64,000 nt of DNA from Hydractinia symbiolongicarpus (GCF_029227915.1 NC_079885.1:17001001-17065000), one strand, 5' to 3'. Positions 1-12,143 are shown, numbered from the stretch's first letter. Program-made: numbers and translations. The notes: generated from the letters alone by a model not told the origin.

Positions 1-1860
1 ATAAATTTTGCTCCCATATAGTAAAAATACTTTTTTCCAAACTCAAGCTTACATTTTGGAAGTTTTATTAAGTTCTGGTTATTCCGTGTATTTGTTGTGT
101 GACTCTGAATTTCGAAATAACCTTGAAAGTTTGGACAAACGTCACCATTTAAGCACTTTCGTACAAAAATTATTGTTTTCTACTTGACGATGTTTTCGGT
201 GGACGGCAGTTCTTTTCTGATAATCTGCTTTGCATGTTGTTCCAATGATCCCAGTTTGGACGATTGTGTTCTCGTGAGATGCAGCTTTACCATGTTCGTA
301 TACGTCAGTATTGGAAGAATCGTAGATAAGTAAATTCGCATAGCTGCAACCTTGGTGAAATAAGGTCGAAGTTTGACCATTAAATTAATGCGATTTGAAC
401 ATTTTTTGTACGATGCATCAAGTCATCATTCAGCGTCAAACTTTTATCGTGAACGTGTCCAAGGTAAGTGTAAGAGTTGGTGTTATTAACAATTTTATTT
501 CTGTTCCATACTCGGAGAGGATGCGGTTGAGCTGCGATTCTCTACGACGTTCCAAAAAGCATTACCTCTGTTTTTCCAACGTTCATGTTAATAACCAATT
601 CATTTTCATCAAGATATTTAGCAACTCTTTCAAACTCTTCTGTCAGTGTTGTTTCGATTGACTGTGAATTCTTTTCCGCACAATAAGTGACGGTGTCATC
701 GGCATACATTACAGTTTTTGTAAATGAAAGATGGTCGACACAATCATTGAAAAATACAACAAAAAGCAGCGGCCCCAACATCGATCCTGTGGGACATCTG
801 TGAAACACGATTCATTATTAGATGTTTGATTTTGCATCTGAACGTATTGACTTCTAGCAAACAAATAATCCATAAACCATTTCAATTCTACTCCTGTTAC
901 ACCATACGTCTGCAGTTTATTCAATAATGTTCCATTGCTCAGCGTATCAAACGTCTTCGATAAGTCTATGAAAGCTGCTCCCACTAGTAGTCCACTGTTT
1001 ACTTTCTTTCGAATGTCATCCAACAATACAGTTGTTGCCATATTGGTCGATTTGTTACACCGATATCCAAACTGGCAATCGGTCAACAGTTTTTCGTTTT
1101 CTAAAAACTCAAGTAATTGAATATGAATAGCTTTTTCTAACACTTTCGATAGTACCAGTAAAATGGAAATTGGGCGATAAATTTGCTGGATCACTAGTCG
1201 CACCTTTCTTGTGAAGAGGAACTACACGTGCAATTTCGCAGATTGTTGGGACAGTGCTAGTACGTATTGATAAGTTGAGTATAAAACATATCGGTTGAGA
1301 TATATGTTGATATAATCCAGGTGGAAATTCATCTAAACCAACGGCTTTTTTCCTTTTGAAAGATTTTAATTGGTTTAAAACAAATACGTTGGAAACGTAC
1401 TGGAAACGAAATACCTTTTCAGTGCGTCTTCGATATTTCTGTTGGGGTTTCCAAACAAAGTTTGTTAGTAAAATTGCATTTTTCTTCATAATATCAACCG
1501 CTGTTGCGAAATACTTGCTACATTTGTGAGCAAAAGATGTATCAGCTGGACTAATTGCTACTTTTGTTGGAAAAATACTCCTTATGCATTTTCAAAATCC
1601 CTTCGAATCACCAGCATGTTCCTGAAAAAGTTTTTAGTGATAAGAACTTCTTGCAGATTTTACTTTGTAGTTGGCGGTATTACGAAGTTTTTTGTATAAT
1701 ATCTAGTCTTCTTCCTTTTTGTATTTTTTCGCTTTTTTCAATACATGGTCTCGATCAGTAATAGGTTTTTTCAAATCCTGAGTGAGCCATTGACACGCCC
1801 TTCCCCTTATTCTTTTCACGATATATGGTGCATGTCGTTTTGGTGAAATATCTTCATTCT
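1..1860 (-). mobile_element. Decayed non-LTR retrotransposon (LINE), RT and 3' part
   Basis: The minus strand reads as one LINE whose parts lie in different frames. In 5'-3' order: a basic connecting segment before the RT (about 1830-1690, reading WLTQDLKKP), the RT N-terminal half (1489-1109, containing RKKAVGLDEFPPGL), the RT core (1203-709 and 808-542), and a C-terminal region (380-180) that continues in other frames to base 1, where the window cuts it. The apurinic endonuclease expected upstream of the RT is not seen. Many frameshifts and stops show it is old and inactive. The clade (CR1, Jockey or relative) cannot be decided by eye. Confidence 0.9.
542..1489 (-). pseudogene. LINE reverse transcriptase pseudogene
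   Basis: This is the reverse transcriptase that would copy LINE RNA at a nicked target site. Visible RT blocks are AFIDLSKTFDTL (motif A with its aspartate), the finger segment CQFGYRCNKSTNMA, PTGSMLGPLLFVVFFND (motif B, from a PQGSxLGPLLF consensus), and MYADDTVTYC (motif C, YADD intact). At least three frame changes separate the blocks: one near 1110-1200, one near 709-808, and another before 380. The catalytic aspartates survive but no single product can be made. Opposite-strand open frames here are shadows. Confidence 0.88.
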
Positions 1861-1891
1861 TTTTCTACTTGTAAATGCTTGAATATTACCA

Positions 1892-3042
1892 ATGAAACCC
1901 CCATCACATACACAAGCAGGTTCGCTTTCAACTCCAATTTCAAGAGTTGAATTTCAGGTTAGAGGTAGCCCACACATCCACTCTTTATTATGGGTTGTCA
2001 ATGCACCAATTTTACGTAGCGATAACAAAAAAGAAAATATTGCCTTTGTGGATAACATAGTTAAATGTCAGCTTCCTAATAAAGACAGCAACCCAGATCT
2101 CCAAAATAGCTTCGACATATCAAACATATCCTCATTCTAAATCTTGTCGTAAATATAAAAACAAGAATTGTCGATACTCTTTCGGCAAGTTTTTTACAGA
2201 CCGTACAATTGTTGCTGAGCCTTTATCTCAAAGAAAGAAATAGAAACACGATTAAAAGAAAGAAAGGCTATACTAGAGAAAGTAAAAACTTACATAGATC
2301 AAATTTGAATCCAAGATTCAACAATATTCTTCATCCAGATGAAACGAATTATAACCAACCAGGTACAATTGAACAAATCCTTCAAAGTTTAGCCATAACA
2401 AAGAAAGAATATGAAAACGCACTAAGCATCTCACCTGATACTGGATTTCAAATTCACTTCCGAAGGCTTTCAGATTCTTGTTTTATCAATAATTTATTTG
2501 CTGAGGGTTTGAAGGCATGGGAAGCTAACATAGACATTCAACCTGTTCTTGATTATTATAAATCAGTTTTTTACATGTGTGCTTTTTTGTCGAAAGTTGA
2601 AAATGAATCTTCAGAGGCAATGAAAAAAGCTGCATCGCAAGCACTAGAAACTGGTGATTCTTTATTTGAACAGATGAAGTCAATTGCAAATGCGTATGAT
2701 GATGCGTATCGAAATCATCGCGAAATGTCAGTTCAAAAAGCAGTAGCTATTATAATGCCAAAAATATGGTTACGAAAGACATTTCCAGCTGTAGTTTTTG
2801 CAAATAGTAACATTCCTGAGAAGCGATACAGGGTATGTCGTAATGAAGAAGAAATCTTAAGCTTACCACCAGACAGTATGGATATTTTTAAACGAAATAT
2901 GTTGGATAGATCCATGGATAGACCAAATTTAGAATTTAAAAAAGGCAGATACCCCATGTTGGAACAAATGTGTTATGCTGAGTTCTTGTCAAGCTACTCT
3001 ATGAAAATAAAACCGAAACCAGAAGATAAAAATGACAGCTAA
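1892..3042 (+). pseudogene. Helentron Rep (HUH nuclease) domain, broken
   Basis: Rep nicks and joins single strands during rolling-circle transposition. The HUH core is visible at the start as EFQVRGSPHIHSLLWV, with the two metal-binding histidines in PHIH. About 200 residues on, NIDIQPVLDYYKSVFYMC contains candidate catalytic tyrosines, and SVQKAVAIIMPKIWLRKTFP is typical of the region that leads into the helicase. The reading frame changes between 2140 and 2209; the missing piece (SFGKFFTDRTIVAEPL) is present in another frame at about 2149-2240. Coding sequence upstream of 1892 is absent. Fragments of the linker to the helicase can be read in mixed frames at 3160-3480, including AHHLLFMFYPF. 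Confidence 0.85.
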
Positions 3043-3545
3043 CCAGAAGTACTTGAAATAATAGCTGATACTCACATGGAATCTCCTTATCCGAAAAATC
3101 TACCTCTTATGTCCTCAAAAGAAATATTGTCTTTAACGAAAAGAAAAATGCATTCTAAGGTACCATGTGCCTAGTCGAGGGAAAAATCCAGAAGGGTATG
3201 CACATCATTTGCTCTTTATGTTTTATCCTTTTCGCTAGGAAGCAGAATTGTTAAGTGAAAACTCGGGTACTTACACAGAGAAATTATTGGAAAACGGTGT
3301 ATTAGAAATTATAAATACAAATAAAAGAATATGAGAACCATTTGGTGAACTTGTTGAAGAAGTAATGATAAATTTTCACGCACGTGTAAATAATCTTGAT
3401 TCTTTCGCCGAACAGAAAACGACGATGTTTCTGATGAGATTTGTAATATAGCCATGACACATCTATTACTGAGCCTGGAATTTCCGACGACGAACTCCAT
3501 GAAAAGATTTGAACATTAAATAAAACACAAAGGCATATTTTTAAA

Positions 3546-4960
3546 GTGGTAAATGATTGGGTTAGAACTTACGTAAAAGGTTTAGCATGTAACGCACACC
3601 TTAAAATTAAGCCAATTCACATTTTATTAACAGGAAGTGCAGGTTGTGGAAAGTCCCATTTAATAACAACAATTTCTGACATGCTAAATAAAACACTTTC
3701 CTATCGTGCAGGAAACTTAGAAAAGGATAAAATTCTCATTTTAGCACCAACCGGTGTTGCTGCCAATTAATATAGAGGAAAATACAATACATTCAGCCTT
3801 AGGTATACCAGCGGATAGAAGTTTCACTAAAAACATTTCTAGGTTAAGTGATAAAAAGAAATGTATGCTGCGAAACAATTCAGAACTAAGCGTTATTCTA
3901 ATAGATGAAATCTCAATGGTTTCAAACAAGCTACTTTTATATATTCATCAACGGCTAACCGAAATATTTGGATGCGCAGATGACATTCCATTTGCAGGAA
4001 TATCTGTTATATAGCATGTGGCGATTTCTACCAACTTCCACCAATTTAAGCAAGGGCAGTTTACGCAGAATACAAAGATGCATTATTAAATCTTTCACAT
4101 TGCTGGAAGCATTTTAAGATTGCTGAACTAACGGAAGTTATGAGATAGCGTGATGATCAACATTTGATTGAATTATTAAACAATATCAGAGTGGGAAAAT
4201 TAGAAACGCGACACGAAGATTTACTAAAATCTAAATTTATTTCACCAAATGACCCACATTACCCCCAAAATGCAATTCATATATTTGCTGAAAATTAACC
4301 CGCCTCTAAGCATAACAAAAAAATTCCTAATAGCATAACAACGGACGAATTAAATATCGAAGCTATTGACAAAATTCCAGAAAATATACCCGTGCAATTA
4401 GTCCAAAATCTTAATTCTCGCACTCAAATGGAAACAGGTGGACTTGCGCGAAACCTTTTGTTAAAACTTCAGGCAAAAGTCATGTTGACGTCAAATATTG
4501 ATGTATCTGATAAACTCATTAACGGACAGATAGGTACTGTTCATCGGTTGAAAACCGATAGCTCAGGAAATGTAACAAGAATATATTTGAAAATGGAAGA
4601 CATATATACTGGACTTCCATATGCTATTCAAGAAAATGTTGTTCCAATTAATAGAGTAGAGAAAGAAATCAAATTTAACAAACATAATCCATCTTCACCT
4701 TCCATGAAACGGCTGCAATTCCCACTAATGCTGTCATGGGCCTGCACTTTTCACAAGGTTTAAGGAAAAACGTTTGATAAAATTGTTGTCTGTTTTGATT
4801 TATTAAAACAACGAGCCTTTCACTCAGGACAAATCTATGTTGCATTAAGTCGAGTCACAAGTTTAGACGGTTTATACCTAATGGGTACATTTGCTAAGTC
4901 AACCATTAAGTCACACACACGAGCAACAGAGCAATACAACTACATGCGAGAACTCTCAAA
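3546..4960 (+). pseudogene. Helentron PIF1-like helicase domain, broken
   Basis: This is a superfamily 1B DNA helicase that unwinds the displaced strand in rolling-circle transposition. Walker A is intact (LLTGSAGCGKSHLI, about 3625-3668). After a frame change near 3770 comes Walker B, VILIDEISMVSN (about 3895-3930). Later blocks are LQAKVMLTSNIDVSDKLINGQ and, beyond a stop at 4760, QIYVALSRVTSLDGLYL, the conserved C-terminal PIF1 motif. Stops and frameshifts near 3770, 4014, 4146, 4298 and 4761 make it non-functional. It continues towards the endonuclease-like segment. Confidence 0.88.
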
Positions 4961-4985
4961 ATTGACACAAAAAGAAACTGGTGTA

Positions 4986-5599
4986 ATTAGCGAAAATCCT
5001 ATTATGGTCACTTTGCTTAATACAAGATCCAAGCATAAAAACGATATTAAGTCCGATCGCGTTTTCATGGAAAGTGATTTATTATGCCTAACGGAAATTC
5101 AGATACCATGGAACTCACATTGCGACTCAAAACTAGATTACTTTACTCTAATTCCAAACAACAATGTGGACAAATTTTCTAGTCTTTTAGTTGGTCATAA
5201 TAAAACTATAGAATTGTCTGATATTGTAAAAATTCCAGGTGAAATACTTTTTAGAATGACAAAAAGAACGTTTCACGAAAACGCTATTCATGTTTTGCTT
5301 CTATATCGTAAAAATTCCCTCAATAGAGATTATAGCTTATTCAACATTTTTTGGGAAATGAAACTGTTGATATTATACTCGGAGATTTTAATGTGAATGC
5401 ATTTAGCGATGAAAACTATTTCCTTGGTTTTCTTACTGGATATAAACAAGTCGTAACCTCGCCAACTCATATACCAGGTTCCATTATTGACCATGTCTAT
5501 ATCCGTGGGAATGTTTTAAATACTTTTAATGTCAAGACCTTCGTTAAAACTGTCTTTTTCAGTGATCACGATGCAATCAGGCTTAAACTCTCTCTCTGA
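4986..5599 (+). pseudogene. AP-endonuclease-like domain at the Helentron C-terminus, broken
   Basis: Two overlapping frames (4986-5396 and 5351-5599) together resemble an exonuclease-endonuclease-phosphatase domain of the kind found in LINEs and Helentrons. Visible blocks are LLNTRSKHKNDIKSD, DLLCLTEIQ (metal-binding glutamate), IILGDFNVNAF (catalytic GDFN), HIPGSIIDHVYI (IDH) and FSDHDAIRLKL (SDH). The catalytic residues survive, but a frame change falls near 5350-5396. It directly follows the helicase without a promoter, as expected for one Rep-helicase-endonuclease polyprotein. A separate LINE insertion is less likely because no RT follows. Confidence 0.82.
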
Positions 5600-5981
5600 T
5601 TTGAAAAAAACAACCTATGGAACATAAAATCTTTACAGACGACTTCAAACAACTTTTTTCTTCGTGTTTTTAACCTCCTTTATTTTTTTTTGCATTTTAA
5701 AGTTTTAAATTAATACTGTCCTCGATCGCAACGCATATAATTGCTTTCCAACATGTTTGCTTAAGGCGGAAATCTTCAAGCCGCAGGACTTCTTGTTTGT
5801 TTTGTTCTTGTATGAATAGTGAGAGTGGAGTCAAATTTTGAAAACATTTCTTCCGACAAAGGGTGTAGTGACTTCTGTTTATTTTTAATTATATTTAATT
5901 ATATTACGCATATAAAACTATACTATGAACTATATCATAAAAATAGAGATTTTTATTATTTACGTCAGTTTATTGGTTTTG

Positions 5982-6053
5982 AAAAGCACGTAAAGCACGT
6001 AAGCACGTAAAGCACGTAAAGCACGTTAAGCACGTAAGCACGTCGAGCACGTA
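5982..6053. repeat. AAAGCACGT short tandem repeat
   Basis: Eight or so copies of an 8-9 bp unit (AAAGCACGT or AAGCACGT) lie head to tail with minor variation. The unit contains the palindrome CACGTG only imperfectly (GCACGT). It sits about 380 bp after the last Helentron coding block and might be near its 3' end, but no terminus was identified. Confidence 0.9.
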
Positions 6054-7155
6054 ATTTAGCAGACTCTAATATATCCCTTAATGGTTCGGCTCTTTTGCAA
6101 ACAGAATCTCAGAATGTCTAAGGCAACTTTTTAATCTGAAGCTGTCTACATAAATCCAGAAATTATTCTGCCTTTCTCTTCACTTCCTTGTTTTTTCCAT
6201 TGGATTCAGAACACCACAAAAATGAATGTTTTCCCATAAACTGGATTTAAAATCTAACAATGAACTATGCATGTTTTTATTTATAAGAAAATTTTTTATC
6301 AGATAATGAGCTTCAAAAAAATCCTTAGCCTCAGCGTGTTAAAATCCAATTTTTGGAGTCTTTGATATTTAAATTTACAGTTACTAAATATTTTTTCTTT
6401 AATAAAAATAAATGCCCCAAAACAAAGAAAATAGAGGAAAAATATATAAAAAAAATTAGGAAAATTTCAACCTATAGATGACTTGCCAATGTTTACAAAA
6501 GTTAAAAAGTTTGCGGTTTTTTGCACATGCGCAAGCATTTCTGCAGGCAGAAAATATGAACAACAGACCACAATAATCAAAGAAATACATCCAAAAAACA
6601 AATATTTGCTTGAAATCTTTTAGGAAGAATTAGAAGAATATAGTTAACATTTAATTCCAGTTCCCCTTGGATCTTATGCTACCCAAAAAAATCTTTAATC
6701 TGCATTAATAACCATTTTTCCCCGTGCGAGTCCTGCTTTTTTACCTACACAAATGTGCGAGCATGCCTATTGTTCTTAAAATGAAATCAAGTTAAATTTG
6801 ATAAGGAAATAAATGCTCAAGTAAAAAAACCGGTTCTTTTTATAAAAAAAATGTCTCTAAGTTCCGCAAACAAAATTTCTATTCAGGAATCTAGCTAAAC
6901 TATATCACAGTATTATGTAACCTGTTAACAAAACAGCAGAACCTTTTTTACAAACTTTAAAGACGCTTACTATAGTTACCAAGATAACTTTTCTTGTATA
7001 TTTTACTCAAGAGACAATACAATATGTTAATACGTTTTCTGTTGCTGGGACATAAAATTTGTGGTCGCTAAAGTTCCGCCATTGTTAGTCGCATAAATTA
7101 ACGTATGATATGTTCGCAAAATCTGGCCATATATTGGAAAAAACGCTCAACTATA

Positions 7156-7206
7156 CCAGGGTTTTTTTCGCCGTTTCTCTAATATCAAAAAGGCAAAAAA
7201 CCCTGG
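7156..7206. repeat. Inverted repeat (hairpin), about 15-bp arms
   Basis: The left arm CCAGGGTTTTTTTCGCC (7156-7172) pairs with the right arm GGCAAAAAACCCTGG (7192-7206), leaving a loop of about 19 bases. It may be a miniature inverted-repeat element or a fold-back end. No target-site duplication was recognised. Confidence 0.7.
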
Positions 7207-7322
7207 GAACGAGTGTGATTCATAATTAGATAAAGGTCTGTCATTGATTTTGTCCTATCCTTCCTGCCTCGCTGTTTGTTTACGGCATGATGCCGTTTTA
7301 AATTTCCAATGCTCGCCACAGA

Positions 7323-7495
7323 TCACGTGAACACTATGGTTTTACATTGCCGTGAACAATATGAATCACACAGCAATAAATAGTATGCTATCACACAGTT
7401 GTGAACAATATAGTATCACACTGCCGTGAACAATAAGATATTACACAGTTATGAACAATATGGAGTCACACAGTTGTAAACAATTTGGAATCACC
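7323..7495. repeat. Degenerate minisatellite, unit about 28 bp
   Basis: Six or so diverged units of the form CACAGTTGTGAACAATATGG followed by a short variable part repeat across this stretch. Most variation is in the TTG/CCG position and in the spacer. No coding potential is seen. Confidence 0.8.
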
Positions 7496-9344
7496 ATCCC
7501 CCCAGAGCTGTTTGACATAAACGAGGTTCACTTTCAAATGCAAAAACACATTTAGAGCACTGGGAACAAAAGAATGGTAAAAGCGTAGATTTGATATAAG
7601 AAACGAATTTCCAACACCGTGGTCCTATTGCAGGATCAAAGATGCTTCACACATTTATATCAACTTGATGGAAATTACTGTCCTAAAATTTAATAAACAA
7701 ATCTCATTAACTCACCTGCCTGAGTCGTGAACTAAAATAAATATTATACGATTAATATCTTCCAGAAAGCAAGTTCAAATCTTTCTCAAGCTTTAACTCT
7801 GTCGAAACGTTTAGCAGCTTCTTTTTGAGATGTTAAAATGTGCACACACGAGCTATGTGAAAAAAACAATTTTCTTAACGTGCTCTTATAAACGTCAGTA
7901 AGATTAAATAATACGGTTATGTGACGAAAGTAATTAATTATTTAATACTTATTGATCATTTGAGGCTGCGTTGTCACGTCTCCTTCATATAGACTCCCAC
8001 TATTTTCCGTGGCAGCTTTTTTGTATCCGGAGAGAGAATGTTTTGTTAGCGCAGACAACTTCAGCGGGATAGATTTCGTGGCAGGTAGTTTTTAATCACG
8101 AATCAAATTCACGAAAGAAATCTTGGCGAGCCGAGCTGTTAGCTTATACTCGAAGGGTTGTATTGCGAACGTGACGAGAAGGGTTACTGTTGAGACATTC
8201 GCGATGAGACAAACTGACCGAACTGTTGTAAACAGTCACGTTTATTTTGATGAAGCGAAGATGTCAACACAAATGTGATTAGCCATTATTAATTATGTTT
8301 TGGCGACAAAGGAATCTTGGCACATGATTGCGTTTAGACATCATGGACAACTTTTATTCTCTTTTTTGTCAGGTAACTGAATAGTGCTGAATAATTTAAA
8401 CGTCACATTTTTTAACAAATAAAAACTCGAAGTAATATTAAACTGCACAACATATCTCTTAAATTGAGAACACCTTGTCCCTGTTTTATATTTCTCAAAA
8501 TCCAAAAGTTTTTTGTGGAAGCGCCATGCTTTGTTATCATACATGGGTATGCCAAAGGAACCTATGGCTAAATGAACTTTGAACTTTTTTGCGCTGACGC
8601 TATTAAAATGCGGTTTTGGTTACATGAATATAAAAATTACGTTTCCTGGACATAAAAAATCTTGTCGCCATATTCGAAAGTAGTGGAAACTTTTTAAACA
8701 CGAACAGAAAAAAACAGTACGGCTATTTTTTAAACAAATGAGTCTAACTTTATAAAAAAAGAACAGAAATCTCCACTTAATATTCTCCATCGTTATAAAG
8801 GAGAAAACGAAATAATAATAAGAAGAATGTTTTATAATTAAAACATTCTTACATATTACATATTCTTACATGGCAAAATGTTTTGGTGTTCAAATTTTTG
8901 CTCCCAAAAGCCAATTTGGTTCGCACATATTTTTTGTTGATTTGTGACGTCACACGGCGTACATAGCCTCAACAGGATTGTAAGACGATGAAAGATTCAT
9001 TCACTTCTTCGTCTTCTCGGAGTGATTAAAATTTATCTCGAGGTTCGAGCGATGTAAAAGACAAGCTAAAATCTAGAAGAAAAACATCCTCGTAAAAAAA
9101 ATAATTTCCAAGAATTTGACATGCGAAAACAGGTAAAGAAATTGTTTTGCTTTGCTTTCACCATAGTCATAAGAAAGAAAGATAGTCTGGCATCAAACAA
9201 TGGCTCATTGTTCATACTCTTTCATATGCTAATTTTTCGAGCCGAGATCTCCGACCCTACACGATACTTCAAAATGGCTGCCTTGCGAGAAGGGTGTTAC
9301 CTATGTTTTGAACTTTCCGCTTGGTTTTTGAAGTTTTTTCTCAA

Positions 9345-11673
9345 TATGCCGGGAGAAAACTGTGCAATTCTTGGTTGTTCTGTGTCCAGGAAACATAAAC
9401 TTAGTTTGTCAAAGTTCCACTGGCTAACAACGAAGTAAACAAAAGTGGGGCGCTGATCTCATCAATGTTATTACGAAGTACAGAGAGATAGACCAATCTC
9501 TAAGAGACCGCATACAAAGTCGCAAATTGTATATATGTGAAAGACACTTCACGGAGGACGACTATTATGTGTGTAAGTAGAACTATTTTGTTTTCTTTTT
9601 TATGGTGTTCCTTGGTTTCCCTGCAGGCAAAAGAACCTTCTGCCAACAGACTTGCATGCAAAAATGCACATTTGTGCTGGGGCTGCTGTACTCAACTTGC
9701 TATATTCTCCTGACTGTTTAGATCCAACACAAAAAGCATTGAAAGAAGGAGCTTTACCAACGTTGAACCTTCCTGAAAAAAGTGTGAGCTCTAGCAGTAC
9801 CTTCACATCATCCATCAGATCTCCAACATCAATTCAGAAACGTGAAGAATTTATGGTTTTACAACAGTTATCTCCTCCTAATTCTCCACCCATGTCTGTA
9901 TATAAAGATTTTTTTGACTTCACACATCGAATCAAAAAATTATCTTTGGCTAGTTGCTGGAATATCAAATGTGAAGAAGATGTTATTACTGTGACTTGTA
10001 CCTCTGATTGTCATGTATTACCAAAGTATGAAATGTTTTATTGATACATCACTATCATATTCTATAAGAGTTTATGGTTGGATGTTACCTGAACAGCATC
10101 AATTTTATTTATCGAATGACCTGTCATTTCATAATGTTACCCTGTCAAACCTTATTGCTGAGCTGAATAGTTACAACATATATGTCATGGTATTGAAACA
10201 CCAGATCCTGACAAAGAATTAAACTTTCAGAAACATGTTGTCCCAAAACATTTTGATTATAACAATTATCAGAAATCCTTATTCAAATCAAGGTTGCATC
10301 AGGATCAGTATTATCGTTCCAACAATTGTAACATTTTGGTAAATGTTAGCAATCCATGTGGTAACTGTGAGTCATTTAATATGAATATAACCTATGACAA
10401 AAACCGAAAATCTGTTGTTTCAAACCAACTGGCCAAACTAAATGCTCCGATAACACACAACTCAAATCAACGTTTGAAATTGTATATTCAAGGACAGCGA
10501 TTGCATTGTAAGCAGCTGGAACAAGATTTGGCCAGAATGAAAAGTGCATTTGAAAAAGAAAGTCAGCCAATTAGTAATGAATTGAATAATGACTTTAGAA
10601 CATTATTTTCTGGTGTTGACAAAAAAGATATTCCTGATTTTATGAAATTGTTTCGGGAGGAACAACAAAATTATGTTAATTCCTTGTGTGCTAGTAGTGT
10701 TCGTTATCATCCCATGGTAATAAAATATTGTCTCAACTTAGCCGCAAAGTCATCTTCTGTTTATAATGACCTGCGATATGATGCGAAAATTGGCTCTATG
10801 ATTTTAGTTCTATCAAGTTTATGTACACTTCGAGATTTTACATTAGACCAACACGTGGTTTCAATTCTGCTATAATTCAAGAGTTAGCACAAAAAACTGG
10901 TAATTTTACTGATCCTGAGAGATATGTTTTACTTTTATTTGATGAAATGAAGATCCAGGAAGATTTAGCACAAGAATTTAACTAAAAACACCGGAAAAGA
11001 TGTCGTTTATCGTACAAAAAATGTTTTTAGCAAGGAGGAACGTTTCATTTACTTTTTTGCAGACACTCCACATCTTATCAAAACAACTAGAAACTGTCTT
11101 TTAAATTCTGGTTCAGGAAGAGCAACAAGATTCACGTGGAATAATGGATGTTTTATTCTTTGGTCACACATATCAAATTTGTATTATGAAGATTTGGAAA
11201 CTGGTTTGAAGTTGGTGCCAAAATTGAAAAGTGATTATGTCAATCTTACACCATATTCTGTCATGAGAGTCCGACTTGCAGCCCAAGTATTAAGTGAAAC
11301 TGTTGGGAATGTTTTGAACCATTAGGCAGCCTGAGTTCAACAGCATATAATGATTAATTCTAATTTTTTTTTTTTACAGCTACATGCTTTCAGAAAGATT
11401 TTGCCAAGATGATCTTGAAAATTACTTTGGTCGACAATGTGCTATTGGTCGAAGACGTGATAATCCAACAGTCAGAGATGTCGGTTACAATGACAACACA
11501 ATAAAAACACAGTATTCAGTGAGACCGATTTCTGGAAATGTACGTTGGCAAGACAGATTCAACTTGATTGATGATACACCATTGCCGTAAAGAAAACACA
11601 ATGAACCATCTTGACACTCTGTCCGGGCATGGGCAAAAACTGTCAAACCGGCTATTTTTATAGCCACAAATGT
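9345..11673 (+). pseudogene. THAP9/P-element-type transposase pseudogene
   Basis: P-element transposases bind DNA with a THAP zinc finger and cut it with an RNase H-like domain. The THAP finger starts at MPGENCAILGC (C-x4-C) and ends with CERHFTEDDYY (C-x2-H). A GT-AG intron (9573-9721, 149 bp) restores the frame to KALKEGALPTLNLPEKS, the conserved THAP tail. Further blocks are YHPMVIKYCLNLAAKSSS (about 10685-10760), YVLLLFDEMKIQEDL (catalytic aspartate, about 10925-10970), [20 protein letters not shown] (about 11060-11120) and [20 protein letters not shown]. After a second probable intron (acceptor about 11382) comes DLENYFGRQCAIGRRRDNP. Frameshifts lie near 9433, 10035, 10180, 10850 and 10985, and a stop near 11324, so it is inactive. 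No TIRs were found. Confidence 0.9.
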
Positions 11674-12143
11674 TTTGAAAACATTAAAATGGTAAAATAC
11701 TGCATTATAAATTTTCTAGTCCTCTTTATACTGCAGGACTAGAGAATGATTGCACACCTTGTTGGAAATTATTCACAGACCCGGTTCCCTTTATATTGTG
11801 GAACCGGAAGAATATGTATGGCATAATGTCTTATCGCCTAGATATATAGGTATGTATTAGGTATTTTTGTTGTTGTTGTTGACATATTTTGATAAATTTC
11901 TCTCAAAAATACAAAAACTTTGCAGATTTTTAAAACCACAAAATTTTCGTCCGGCAAAAATTTCTTCCATGAATGTAATATAAGTTTGCAAAATTTATTT
12001 TTCTCGTTCAGCCTGAAAATTATTCAACTTACCGAACAATGAATGTATGCAAGTAGTAGGCATAAATCCAAAATAATGTGTTTTTAAAATGTGTGGCTAT
12101 AAAAATAGCCTTTTTGACAGTTATTATAGTCCATGTCCGGGAC
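11621..12143. repeat. Imperfect inverted repeat joining two convergent genes
   Basis: Bases 11621-11690 and 12072-12143 are diverged inverted copies (about 70 bp), both containing a palindromic GGCTATTTTTATAGCC-like core. Each arm is readable as the C-terminal end of the gene entering it: RAWAKTVKPAIFIATNVLK on the plus strand and SRTWTIITVKKAIFIATHFK on the minus strand. This suggests a duplicated coding end, or coding-embedded ends of a fold-back element. Confidence 0.65.
11716..11807. other. Pair of similar hairpins with a conserved 11-nt loop
   Basis: Hairpin 1: stem CTAGTCCT/AGGACTAG (11716-11723 with 11735-11742), loop CTTTATACTGC. Hairpin 2: stem CCGGTTCC/GGAACCGG (11781-11788 with 11800-11807), loop CTTTATATTGT. 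The loops are nearly identical while the stems differ at four positions, all with compensating changes. They lie in the non-coding gap between the convergent P-type transposase and the minus-strand gene. Confidence 0.7.

Larger units (their letters stand above)
1892..5600 (+). mobile_element. Decayed Helentron-type rolling-circle transposon
   Basis: The plus strand carries, in order, a HUH Rep domain, a PIF1-family helicase and an AP-endonuclease-like (exonuclease-endonuclease-phosphatase) domain. Helitrons encode Rep plus helicase; a C-terminal endonuclease resembling that of LINEs is the hallmark of the Helentron branch. The copy is broken by numerous stops and frameshifts (near 2140, 3042, 3230, 3770, 4014, 4298, 4763 and 5396). 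The Rep N-terminus is missing, so the left boundary lies close to the end of the LINE at 1860. I could not recognise terminal structures. The right boundary is set by the end of coding at 5599 and could extend further. Confidence 0.88.
5600..9340. other. Gene-free stretch with small repeats
   Basis: I see no supportable coding region on either strand. Short open frames at 5819-6010 (plus), 8341-8544 (minus) and the first part of 9121-9438 (plus) have no recognisable motifs. The stretch contains the AAAGCACGT tandem array, a hairpin near 7156-7206, a degenerate minisatellite (7323-7495) and a 22-bp motif at 7500-7522 that recurs at 16772. A CRE-like TGACGTCA occurs near 8945. Confidence 0.6.

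Noticed and set aside
5982-6053. CACGT repeats considered as an origin or transcription-factor array
   Set aside because: Simple 8-9 bp microsatellite with slippage variants; nothing else supports a regulatory role.
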